DNA from: Lachnospiraceae bacterium
GTDB lineage: Bacteria; Bacillota; Clostridia; Lachnospirales; Lachnospiraceae
Assembly: GCA_021770245.1 (NCBI GenBank)
Contig: JAETRI010000001.1
Span: 62,001-126,000 of the forward strand
DNA length: 64,000 bases
Direction: 5' to 3'
Position 1 is the first letter of the stretch, and each line of letters starts with the position of its first letter. Position numbers and translations under genes: made by a program. The notes below the pieces were generated by a model. The model worked only from the letters and a program-made list of their open reading frames with translations. It was not told the DNA's origin and ran no database searches. This document shows positions 51,019-59,362 of the stretch, in pieces.

Positions 51019-51897
51019 CTATTCGATACGGCAGACGATCTCTTTCAAATATCGGTCGTATCCCGCCTCCCGGTTGGCCTGTTCCCCGATAACCTGATGC
51101 TTCGGGATCGGCTCCTTGGAGGCCGCTTTGCGCAGGTACCATTCATACTCCATGTCCAGATTTCCGATATCCAGCGCCCGGTACCCCTTTAGGAAAAGCT
51201 CCTCTGCCAGAAATTTCGCCGTTATCCCCACGGAAAGGAGGAAAAGCCTGTCCTTTTCATACCGCAGGCACTCCGCCAGGATCCGATCCAGGGCGTCGTA
51301 GGCATGTCTGCTCGGACAGATGATCCGCTCCACCTTCTCCGCGAGGTCGAGCAGGTCATTTCCCACGCCGTTGTGGGTGGCCTCTCCCTCCACCACCACC
51401 ACCTTCCGGCCCTTCCACACTTCCCGGAAGCGCCGGAAAACATCGCCGCTTCCTGATTTGTCCGCACAGGTAATATAGCAGCGGGTCACAAAGGAATTAT
51501 AATAGACCCGGTTCGGATTGCAAAAGGTATGATAGGTCTGCCGGAAAAAGAGAAGATGATCCTTCCAGAAATCCCGCGTGGAGGGAACATATCCGGCCAG
51601 GCCCCCGAAGATATCCGGCAGCGTCACGATCAGGTCGTCGTAAGGATAGGCCAGAATACGCTTCAGCCCTTCGGCAATCTCTTCTCCTCCGGCCTGAGTC
51701 GGAATGCTTCTGCCGTTGATGACCACGATCTCCCCATCCCCAAACCTAACCATGCTTTTTTTTGTTTCCTGCAGAATACGCAGGGTCTCGTCGATGGAGC
51801 AGACCCGGATCCTGTTCCTTGATGGTTTATACCGATAAAATCCGTATACGGCCGCCGCAAGCAGACGCTTGACGGCCCGTTTTACCTGCAGGCTCAT
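51019..51897 (-). CDS. GT-D fold glycosyltransferase (DUF1792/GlyE-like)
   Basis: 292 residues. The signature SMVRFGDGEIVVINGRSIPT near residue 48 is the RFGDGE motif of DUF1792, known from the streptococcal Fap1 and PsrP glycosylation enzymes; VVVVEGEATHNGVGNDL and LLSVGITAKFLAEELF follow in the usual places. These enzymes are metal-dependent and transfer glucose. AGAGGTATAGAA precedes the ATG. It lies beside GT4 genes and probably extends the same glycan. Confidence 0.85.
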   Translation of the reverse strand: MSLQVKRAVKRLLAAAVYGFYRYKPSRNRIRVCSIDETLRILQETKKSMVRFGDGEIVVINGRSIPTQAGGEEIAEGLKRILAYPYDDLIVTLPDIFGGLAGYVPSTRDFWKDHLLFFRQTYHTFCNPNRVYYNSFVTRCYITCADKSGSGDVFRRFREVWKGRKVVVVEGEATHNGVGNDLLDLAEKVERIICPSRHAYDALDRILAECLRYEKDRLFLLSVGITAKFLAEELFLKGYRALDIGNLDMEYEWYLRKAASKEPIPKHQVIGEQANREAGYDRYLKEIVCRIE

Positions 51898-51966
51898 TTC
51901 TATACCTCTTACCTACCGCAGGCAAAGCCTGCGATACTGCCGCAATAAAGAGTTTGAAGCATCTTT

Positions 51967-52995
51967 TCAAGCTTGTTCCTTCTTCGCCTCCGGTATAAAC
52001 GCGTTTTCCCGCAGGCTGTACCGGTTTTTGCGAAACAGTTTATGCTTCACCACCCACCAGGCCGGCACCCAGATATATTTGTGCATGGCCGGGGAGGCGC
52101 TTCCGATCATCCAGCAGTTCCTGTCACATTTTCTGGTACATTCCCGTACTTCCCTGGCCTGCCGGGAATTCCACAGCTCGTCCCAGGACTGTATACGAAG
52201 ATTGCCCATCACCGCCTTCTGCGCCATTCCGTTGCAGGGGATCACGTCGCAGAAGGGATCGATGAAAAAGGCATTCCTGGACATATCGCAGGGCAGAAGC
52301 CTCTTATTTCCATAAATATAGTTAATCAACCCGTGGTTAAAATAAGCCCGGAACCATTTTTTGGGAGATTTGCTTCTTAACAGCTCGTTGATCAGCTTCT
52401 CAAAATTCTGCGCCACCTTATATTTATCGTCGATTTTGTTGTCCGTTTTCCGAAAATAAAAGGAATTATGCAGCGTAGCCGTGGCAAATTCCATCCCCAT
52501 ATCGTTTGCGATGTGATACAGGGAGACCAGATCTTCACAGTTCTGATCCTGGACCGTCATACCGAATCCCACATCCGGATGCTTCTTTTCCACCAACGTC
52601 TTCAGGGTGGTGTAGCCCCTGTTAAATCCGTCCGGGATCCCCCTGATCGCATCGTTGGTTTCCTGCAGGCCTTCTATGCTGATCCGGATTCCTACTTTAG
52701 GGAATTCCTCGCACAGGGCGAGGATGCGGTCGGTAAAATAGCCGTTGGTGGAAATCACGATACGATCGCTCTTTTTATATAGCTCCCTCACGATATCCGG
52801 CAGATCCTTCCGGATAAAAGGTTCCCCGCCCGTGATATTAGTAAAAGCCATTTCAGGGAGCTTCCTAATCACATCCAGGGTAATCTCCTCCTCCGGCTTC
52901 GTGGGATCCCGGAAACAGTCGCACATATTACAGCGGGCATTGCACCGGTAGGTCACAATCACTGTACCGTATAGCGTCCTTTTGCTCATCCTCAT
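51967..52995 (-). CDS. Radical SAM protein with SPASM-like C-terminal cysteines
   Basis: 342 residues. VTYRCNARCNMCDCFRDP carries the CxxxCxxC cluster motif (near residue 19), and ITGGEPFIRKDL is the GGEP motif. The C-terminal segment DVIPCNGMAQKAVMGNLRIQ with CTRKCDRNCW has Cys positions that could bind a second iron-sulfur cluster. Substrate unknown; radical SAM enzymes in polysaccharide loci modify sugars or lipid carriers. It is the first gene of the minus-strand GC-rich operon. ATG 52995 or 52989 may be the start (AAAGGAT upstream). Confidence 0.82.
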   Translation of the reverse strand: MRMSKRTLYGTVIVTYRCNARCNMCDCFRDPTKPEEEITLDVIRKLPEMAFTNITGGEPFIRKDLPDIVRELYKKSDRIVISTNGYFTDRILALCEEFPKVGIRISIEGLQETNDAIRGIPDGFNRGYTTLKTLVEKKHPDVGFGMTVQDQNCEDLVSLYHIANDMGMEFATATLHNSFYFRKTDNKIDDKYKVAQNFEKLINELLRSKSPKKWFRAYFNHGLINYIYGNKRLLPCDMSRNAFFIDPFCDVIPCNGMAQKAVMGNLRIQSWDELWNSRQAREVRECTRKCDRNCWMIGSASPAMHKYIWVPAWWVVKHKLFRKNRYSLRENAFIPEAKKEQA

Positions 52996-53360
52996 ATCCT
53001 TTCTTTACCAGTCTGTCTTTTCCATTATATATCAGTCTTCCCCGGTTTTCTATCATTTTTCCTTTTTTTATTCCTTTTCCTGTAACAGCTACCCGCAGGC
53101 TCCCGGACGCTGGGACGCACAGGGAAGGATCCCAGCGTCCGGGAGCCTGTGGGGTGGCTGAACTTTTCCTTCAGAATTTCCTAAGGATTCGAAAAAGGGG
53201 ATTTTGCGGCAGTATGCCGGTTCTCCATAATTTCTTTCCTTCTTTTTTCGTTTTTTTTAATAATTATGTGCTGGATCGATAAAAAGTACTGGCATATGCG
53301 TATTGTTTCCACTATAATGATTACGATGATTCGACAAGTTTTGCAAAGGCAGGTAGCGCT
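52996..53360. other. Divergent intergenic region with hairpin and promoter candidate
   Basis: Separates the radical SAM gene (minus) and the 860-residue membrane protein gene (plus). It holds a 20-bp inverted repeat (53096-53149) and a TATAAT at 53313-53318 preceded at 18 nt by CTGGCA. I see no gene. Confidence 0.5.
53096..53149. repeat. 20-bp perfect inverted repeat in a divergent promoter region
   Basis: CAGGCTCCCGGACGCTGGGA (53096-53115) and its exact reverse complement (53130-53149) with a 14-nt loop. GC-rich unlike the AT-rich DNA around it. It has no T-run and lies between divergent genes, so it is a REP-like or structural element, not a simple terminator. Confidence 0.75.
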
Positions 53361-55943
53361 ATGGACATTCTGAAACGGAATCTTCCTTTTCTTTTTCTTA
53401 TCCTTTTGACAATCGCCCCTTTTTCGGTCAAAAACCGGCAGATAAGCGCCGATGTGGTCTCCCATCCGGATTCCGGGATCACCTTTTCGTCCGGAGATGT
53501 CCTCACACAGACATGGAGTCCCCATACGGAAAGGATTTCCGGGATTTCGCTTCCCTACTCCTGTGATTCTGATTTTTCCGCCGCTCTTTCCCTGACGGTT
53601 TTTCCGGATTCCCCGTATGCCGGCCGTGAGCCCCTCGCTACGGCCTCTTCAGGCACCGTTTCCTTCCGGGCAGGGGAAACGGGCGTACTTCGTTTTGCCT
53701 TCGATACCCTCTCCCTCACGCCCGGGTGCCGATACCTTTTCCGGTTCACCTATCAGGATCCTGCCCCGGAAGGCGCCTCTGTGTCCCTTCCCTCCGGTTC
53801 CCAATACGACGGATGCGCCATAAACGGCCGTTCCCTGTCCCAGGCCCTCGCCATGCAGGTGTCCGTCGTGAAAAACAGCCGTATTTTCTGGCTCTATTCG
53901 ATCCTGCTGCCCCTGTTTTCCTTTTCTCTTCTCCTGATGCTCGCTTTCCGGCGCAGCTTTGAGGAGGTGGCGGCCCTGGCCTTATCCGCCTCTGTAGGCC
54001 TTCTGTATCTGGCCGGGCTGGCGGAACATCTGAAGGGCGGGATCGGCCTTTTATATGTCCTCTCCCTCGCCGCCCTCCTGGCATCCGCCTATCTGTTCCA
54101 TAAAAAGCAGACGGATTGGCGGGCTCTGCTCTCTCCCGGTTTCTTCGTCTTCATCATCCTGGTTTTGGTAATCCTGGTCTACAACAATCATATGTACCGC
54201 GCGGAATGGGACGAATATTCCCACTGGGGCCTTGCCGTCAAAGACATGTTTTATTACGGTTCCTTTGCCAAGCATGCCGATTCCACGGTTATGATCCCCT
54301 GGTATCCTCCTTTTATTACCCTCTTTCAATATTTTCTGGAATACCAAAACGGGATTTTTTCGGAAAGCCTGCTCTATGTGGCCTTCCAGATCGCCATCCT
54401 CTCCTTTAGCATCACGGCCCTGTGGGCGGTCACCTGGAAACGGCTGAAATATCTCCTGCCGGCCCTGGCCATCCTGCTGTTTATCCCGGTCATCTTCTTC
54501 CCGGAAATATTTAACAGCATCTATGTGGATCCTCTGCTGGCTGTTTTCATGGCCTATACGCTCATTTGCTATTATACCGAGCCCATGACGGCCTTCAATT
54601 TTCTGCGCATTTCCGGAGGCCTGTTCGCCCTCACCCTTACCAAGGAAATGGGAGCCCCCATCGCCGGCCTGCTGGTCGTCATCTTTCTTCTGGATACCGT
54701 TTATAAGCAAAGAAAGCTTATAACCCGCAGTCTGCTGGCCCCCTGCGCGCTCATGCTCGTAGTGTTCGTCTGTTTCTTCAGCTGGAGAATCTATCTTGCC
54801 GTCCCTTCCCCCTCTCCGGAAGTAGAGCTGGAAGAAGCGCAGGCAGATGCTGAATCCGAAGAAAAAACCGCCCCCCTGTCCGAGCCGTCCGGCGACGGCT
54901 CCTCCTCCGCATCCGCAAAGGCAGCGGCATCGGAATCCGTCACCGCCGTTCCCACCACCACGGCAAACTTTACCCTTCCAAATATGATCGATCTGCTTAC
55001 CGGGAACGCGCCCGCCTGGCGGTATCAATGCATCCATACCTTCATCGGGACCATGTTCAGCCGGCAGACCTATTCCCTCGGCGTGATCGGGCTGTCCATA
55101 ACGGATATCCTGTTCCTTCTGCTGCTGGCCGCCCTCCTGCTTCGCCGTACCGTTTTCTTCCGGCAGGATCAAAGCCTGTTTTCCCTGTGTGTCTTCGGGA
55201 CGCTGTGCGCCCTCCCCTATCTCGGCTTTCTGCTTCTGTCCTACCTCTTCGCTTTTTCCACGGCGGAGGCCCTGATGCTGCACTCCTACTACCGCTATGC
55301 CGGTTCCTATCTTGCGGGGCTGGTGCTCGCCTTTGCCGTCTATATATTCCTCGGACTCCTGAGGCAGGAGGACGCGCAGGACTCCCCCGGCGGGCAGACA
55401 ACGGTATGGACGATCTGCTTATCCGTTACCCTGCTGCTTTGTATGATAACGCCCCTGGAGCATTTCGTAACCAAAAACATACATAATACGGATACGGCAG
55501 ACTATCTCTATGGCTGCGACGAAGCTGCCGAAACTCTTCGGAGCTTCTCCGACCGAACGGAAAAGGTCTATCTTGTCTGCAATAACAACAACGGCTTTTC
55601 CTATTTCGCGTTCCGCAACGCCATTTCCCCTCTGGCTACCCAGGAGGGTTCCTGGGATCTCTATTCCTCCAGGGAACGGTTACGGGAATGCCACACCGCC
55701 TATCCCGACGTTACCTATGACCGCGCCACGATCCTTTCTCCCAAGGACTGGGCGGCGCTGCTGTCCTCCCAATACGAATATGTGTTCCTCCTGCACCCCA
55801 ATGAACTGTTTGCACAGATGTACGGGGATCTGTTCGAGGATCCTTCCTCCGTGCAGGACGGCGCCTTCTATAAGGTAATACCTTCCGAAAACGGAGAGGT
55901 GATGCTTTCTTATATCGGGAAAATCGGGATTAAGAGGTATTGA
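53361..55943 (+). CDS. Large GT-C-like membrane glycosyltransferase
   Basis: 860 residues. A first hydrophobic helix (residues 8-22) leads to an about 150-residue periplasmic-type domain, then about eleven membrane helices with YRAEWDEYSHWGLAVKDM near residue 280, resembling the acidic first loop of GT-C transferases. A low-complexity acidic/Ser/Ala insert (about residues 492-535, EEAQADAESEEKTAPLSEP and SASAKAAASESVTA) interrupts the membrane part. GT-C enzymes use polyprenyl-phosphate sugars such as the product of the GT2 at 31632. No exact family is assigned. AGGCAGGTAGCGCT precedes the ATG. Confidence 0.6.
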   Translation: MDILKRNLPFLFLILLTIAPFSVKNRQISADVVSHPDSGITFSSGDVLTQTWSPHTERISGISLPYSCDSDFSAALSLTVFPDSPYAGREPLATASSGTVSFRAGETGVLRFAFDTLSLTPGCRYLFRFTYQDPAPEGASVSLPSGSQYDGCAINGRSLSQALAMQVSVVKNSRIFWLYSILLPLFSFSLLLMLAFRRSFEEVAALALSASVGLLYLAGLAEHLKGGIGLLYVLSLAALLASAYLFHKKQTDWRALLSPGFFVFIILVLVILVYNNHMYRAEWDEYSHWGLAVKDMFYYGSFAKHADSTVMIPWYPPFITLFQYFLEYQNGIFSESLLYVAFQIAILSFSITALWAVTWKRLKYLLPALAILLFIPVIFFPEIFNSIYVDPLLAVFMAYTLICYYTEPMTAFNFLRISGGLFALTLTKEMGAPIAGLLVVIFLLDTVYKQRKLITRSLLAPCALMLVVFVCFFSWRIYLAVPSPSPEVELEEAQADAESEEKTAPLSEPSGDGSSSASAKAAASESVTAVPTTTANFTLPNMIDLLTGNAPAWRYQCIHTFIGTMFSRQTYSLGVIGLSITDILFLLLLAALLLRRTVFFRQDQSLFSLCVFGTLCALPYLGFLLLSYLFAFSTAEALMLHSYYRYAGSYLAGLVLAFAVYIFLGLLRQEDAQDSPGGQTTVWTICLSVTLLLCMITPLEHFVTKNIHNTDTADYLYGCDEAAETLRSFSDRTEKVYLVCNNNNGFSYFAFRNAISPLATQEGSWDLYSSRERLRECHTAYPDVTYDRATILSPKDWAALLSSQYEYVFLLHPNELFAQMYGDLFEDPSSVQDGAFYKVIPSENGEVMLSYIGKIGIKRY

Positions 55944-55952
55944 CAGGCCAAA

Positions 55953-56172
55953 CGCAGGAAAAGCCCTGCACCCGGCTGCCTTCCTCTGCGCCCCCTGCGA
56001 AGCATGGTGATCACAGAGGGGACCATCCAAAAACGCCGGCACTTAGCGAGCACGCCCTTTGCGAGCTTAGTACCGCTGCGTTTTTGGCTGAGCGAAAGCG
56101 TGTTCCCTCTGTGATCACCATGCTTCGCAGGGGGCGCAGAGGAAGGCAGCCGGGTGTAGGGCCTTTCCTGCG
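55953..56172. repeat. 220-bp near-perfect palindrome (68-nt arms)
   Basis: Positions 55953-56020 and 56105-56172 are reverse complements with only two mismatches. The 84-nt centre contains a smaller inverted pair (CCAAAAACG with CGTTTTTGG) and similar half-sites TTAGCGAGC and TTTGCGAGC. It lies between the ends of two convergent genes. It is far longer than a terminator; a MITE-like element or a dispersed repeat typical of clostridia is the best reading. Its RNA would fold into one long hairpin on either strand. Confidence 0.85.
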
Positions 56173-56222
56173 GCCCGGGGGTATTGATGTCTGCTCCTGG
56201 TCAAAGCGGCTGCGGATAACCT

Positions 56223-57269
56223 TCATTTAAGCAATGTATAAAACGGCTCCTTTTTCGTCCTGTATGTAATAAGGCAGAGCGAAAAGCAGAGCAGGAGCGT
56301 TACCGCAAAATATAAGGGCCGGTTTATGGGGATATCGGCCATCATAAGGGCAAGTGCAATGATCGAAAGAACCATCCTGTGCAAATAATAGATTCCTACG
56401 CTGAGGTTTCTGCACAGGACGGCCTTTTCCCTTTCCATAGGTATCTCGTAATGTAATAAAATCTTCACCAAAGACGGGATCAATATTAAAAACGAGAGAA
56501 ACAGGGAATGATCGTCCGCCGTATTCTTTCCGCGTATATACAAAACCTCCGCCAGCAGTCCGCCGAAGGATGCGGCAAACAGCAGCCAATATATGGTGAT
56601 TCCCCGTTCCTTCCGTGTTTCTTCCTCCCAGGCCAGGGAAACTCCGATCGCTATGAACACAAAGCCCACAAATACTCCGTTTCTCGCCGATGTGGTAATT
56701 TTCAGATAGATGTCCACAAGCCTTTGGAGCTTCGTTCCCTCTATCAGGAAATAATAGCTATTCATCACAAGTGCCATACAATATAAAGCGATGCCCAGCA
56801 ATATGCCGAGCTTTAATTTCCCCTTTTTGATGAACCATGCGGTCAGGATGACGGCGGCCATACTGGCCCACACATACCAGAGGGCCCCATAGGGGTAGAA
56901 AAGCACTGACCGGAAGACGCGCAGAACGATTTTTATTCCGTTCTCTCCGCTTAATACCATCTCCCAAACAGCCAGTATGATGTTGGGGATACTGAATACG
57001 ACGTAAGGAAACAAAAGACGTTTTTCATAATGGATCAGACGCTCTCTCAGATTGGAAGAGTCACGGCAAAGGCCTCTTCCCCAAAAGTAGCCGGAAACCA
57101 CGAAGAAGAAAGGAACTGCCAGCCTCAAAAGGCAGTGAAGGACAAACCATTCTCCCGGCACCAGATGATATGCCCCCGAGTGCAGGAAAACGATGCAGAT
57201 GCAGAAGAACAGCCGCGTTGCATCAATAGATGCATATTCCGTATTGTTTTCTTTCAATGTATCCACCAT
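56223..57269 (-). CDS. Acyltransferase 3 (OafA/WecH-like) membrane protein
   Basis: 348 residues, about ten membrane helices. The family start YASIDATRLFFCICIVFLHS has the R and H of the acyltransferase-3 motif (R19 and the HSG), and RLAVPFFFVVSGYFWGRG gives the next conserved segment. These proteins acetylate or succinylate glycans at the membrane. It is the last gene before the palindrome in the minus-strand block. The ATG at 57269 has only a weak upstream GGCGG. Confidence 0.82.
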   Translation of the reverse strand: MVDTLKENNTEYASIDATRLFFCICIVFLHSGAYHLVPGEWFVLHCLLRLAVPFFFVVSGYFWGRGLCRDSSNLRERLIHYEKRLLFPYVVFSIPNIILAVWEMVLSGENGIKIVLRVFRSVLFYPYGALWYVWASMAAVILTAWFIKKGKLKLGILLGIALYCMALVMNSYYFLIEGTKLQRLVDIYLKITTSARNGVFVGFVFIAIGVSLAWEEETRKERGITIYWLLFAASFGGLLAEVLYIRGKNTADDHSLFLSFLILIPSLVKILLHYEIPMEREKAVLCRNLSVGIYYLHRMVLSIIALALMMADIPINRPLYFAVTLLLCFSLCLITYRTKKEPFYTLLK

Positions 57270-57289
57270 TCTGCCGCCATAAGGCGGCG

Positions 57290-59248
57290 CTAAAAATATT
57301 TATCCAGCAGGGAAAGCATATAGATTGACTGGACCATGGAGTAGCAGATATAAAGCTTCCTTTCACTTCCTGCCTTCCTTACCAGTCCGTTTTCCCGGAA
57401 ACACAGAGCTGCCACCGGAATCAACGCCATGAAATATCTGCCCTGTACCCCATATATATAATCGGAGGTAACCTGCGTATCCGACATAAGGATAATGTGA
57501 ATACCGATAAACTCCACACACAGCAGCAGGAATGCCCCGACACGCCTTCTTCGATCCGCAAGATCCGGTTCCCCCTCCTTCCGTATTCCGGCCAGCAGAA
57601 GCAATACCAAAAAGGGCAGAATAACCATCCACTCCACATGCTCTCTGGTCCAGGCCGTACGATCTCCCAACATATGCCCGATGTAGGCGTCCCCCCGTAT
57701 CACGATGGTCCGTACCATCAGTTTGACAAATTCCAGGGGATAGGCAAATACATACCCCGCTCCATAACGGGTCTCCGCATCCAGCGCCTCCACGTTGGTA
57801 TGCATTGCCGCCGTCAGCACCTCTCCATATTGGAGAAGGAAAACAACGCCCCCTGCGAACAAGGCACATAGCAGAACCGCCGCCTTCTTCCGGCTGAGAC
57901 GGAATCGCTTCCAGGGCACCAACAGCGCCAGAAGCAGGAGCGGGAGGAAATATCCTCCCTTACATCCGGCTACGAAGGCCGCGGAGATCCCAAGAGCTAC
58001 CACTTCCTTTCCGGTCAGATCCCTGTCCCACCACAGAAAAATATAGGCGCACATCAGGAGTGTGGCCGATACGGTCACCGTGTCGTAAGTGATGCCCACC
58101 GCATGGTAAAGGCAGGTTGGAAGCGCTGCGGTAAAGGCAAAAGCTGTTTTTAAAATCGGCGTCCGTTTGATAGCCAGATAGCACACCGACACGTATGCCG
58201 CAAAACTTATAATTTTGGATAAAAAGAACATGGGATACGCCCCCAGCATCAAAAGGCGGCCCAAAACCATTCCCAGCACATTGGGCAAATAACCCAAAAT
58301 CGTTCCCCCGGGAGAGCCGGGAGGATGCACCTGCAGCGTGTCCCCTCTTTCCTGGTCAAACCAGCTCCAGTCCTGAACCAGACGCCATGCCCTCTGCGCT
58401 TCCTCATTTACCACATAGGAAACTCCCCCGCCTGCCTTCGCGTCTACGGAGCGCATCAGCATCTCGCCTCCAGGGAGATTCCAGCTTTCTTTTCCCAATA
58501 TGGAATTAGCATATCGATAGGCCTTGGCCGTGTGGGCCTGGGCGTCGGCCACATGATTGGCAGACAGGAAAAGCAGCATGCAGATACCAAAGGGCACCGC
58601 GAGAGCTAAAAACAGGTTTTCCTCTGCCGTTTCCGCCCCGGTGCATACGAATATTGCAGCCAGGACCCCCAGCCCGCATAAGGACATCTGAAGGAACGCC
58701 AAAACATGGAATAGTCCGGTATAGGTATGCATACCGATACTCACCGCATAGGTCTGCCGTTCCCCATTCACCCAGGCGGTTTCTCCGCCTTCATTCTCCT
58801 CATACCCTAAAAGCCCAAGGGCAATCTCTTCCGTTCCCTCTTCTACGATCTTTAAGCGATACATCTCCCCCGCTTTTCCGCCTCCGATATCCTGAAAGGA
58901 AACGGACACGGACTCTCCATAGTCAATCCCCGGATTGTCCACCTCCTGATATTTGATCAGGTCACCGTTCTCTCCGTACACAGACAGCGCCGTTTTTCCT
59001 GCGATAATCAGATCATGATCCGAGAAGTCCAGTGTAATAAAATCAAAATCCCTGGGGCAGGAGAAATTTTGTTCTACCTCATATTCGTCCGTCAGATCAT
59101 GTATGACCTGTCGTTCATTCCTGTTCCCGATATGGGTCGCATAATCCGGAATCCGTTCGGATAAATAATAACGGTAGAATGTGCACAATATAACTTCCAG
59201 CAGCACAAACCGAAGAAGCCATTGCAGCCTGTCGTTTTGTTTTCTCAT
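57290..59248 (-). CDS. DUF2142 family membrane protein
   Basis: 652 residues from ATG 59248. It starts with a helix (residues 9-27), then about 160 polar residues, then about ten helices. HPPGSPGGTILGYLPNVLGM near residue 305 and the run HAVGITYDTVTVSATLLMCA match DUF2142, found in streptococcal and clostridial polysaccharide loci; the group resembles GT-C transferases. Function is not established. The upstream polar part could be a carbohydrate-binding domain. Confidence 0.7.
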   Translation of the reverse strand: MRKQNDRLQWLLRFVLLEVILCTFYRYYLSERIPDYATHIGNRNERQVIHDLTDEYEVEQNFSCPRDFDFITLDFSDHDLIIAGKTALSVYGENGDLIKYQEVDNPGIDYGESVSVSFQDIGGGKAGEMYRLKIVEEGTEEIALGLLGYEENEGGETAWVNGERQTYAVSIGMHTYTGLFHVLAFLQMSLCGLGVLAAIFVCTGAETAEENLFLALAVPFGICMLLFLSANHVADAQAHTAKAYRYANSILGKESWNLPGGEMLMRSVDAKAGGGVSYVVNEEAQRAWRLVQDWSWFDQERGDTLQVHPPGSPGGTILGYLPNVLGMVLGRLLMLGAYPMFFLSKIISFAAYVSVCYLAIKRTPILKTAFAFTAALPTCLYHAVGITYDTVTVSATLLMCAYIFLWWDRDLTGKEVVALGISAAFVAGCKGGYFLPLLLLALLVPWKRFRLSRKKAAVLLCALFAGGVVFLLQYGEVLTAAMHTNVEALDAETRYGAGYVFAYPLEFVKLMVRTIVIRGDAYIGHMLGDRTAWTREHVEWMVILPFLVLLLLAGIRKEGEPDLADRRRRVGAFLLLCVEFIGIHIILMSDTQVTSDYIYGVQGRYFMALIPVAALCFRENGLVRKAGSERKLYICYSMVQSIYMLSLLDKYF

Positions 59249-59298
59249 ATCCAAAAGCCCCGCCACTCCTCCATGCCACGCCCTGCGCGGCAGCGCAA

Positions 59299-59344
59299 CA
59301 TGAATCTTCGATTCATGTCTGAGAAATCGCAAATGCGATTTCTC
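59299..59344. repeat. Two adjacent small hairpins between co-oriented genes
   Basis: CATGAATCTTCGATTCATG (59299-59317) and GAGAAATCGC with GCGATTTCTC (59321-59344) are perfect inverted pairs. They lie between the GtrII-like and DUF2142 genes. They may be an mRNA processing or stability site, since no clear T-run follows. Confidence 0.6.
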
Positions 59345-59362
59345 ATCTGTGATCTGCTCCTC

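Noticed and set aside
54051-55283. Long minus-strand open frame of about 410 codons
   Set aside because: It lies fully within the 860-residue membrane protein gene and encodes a low-complexity Gly/Gln/Glu-rich sequence typical of a shadow frame in GC-rich DNA.
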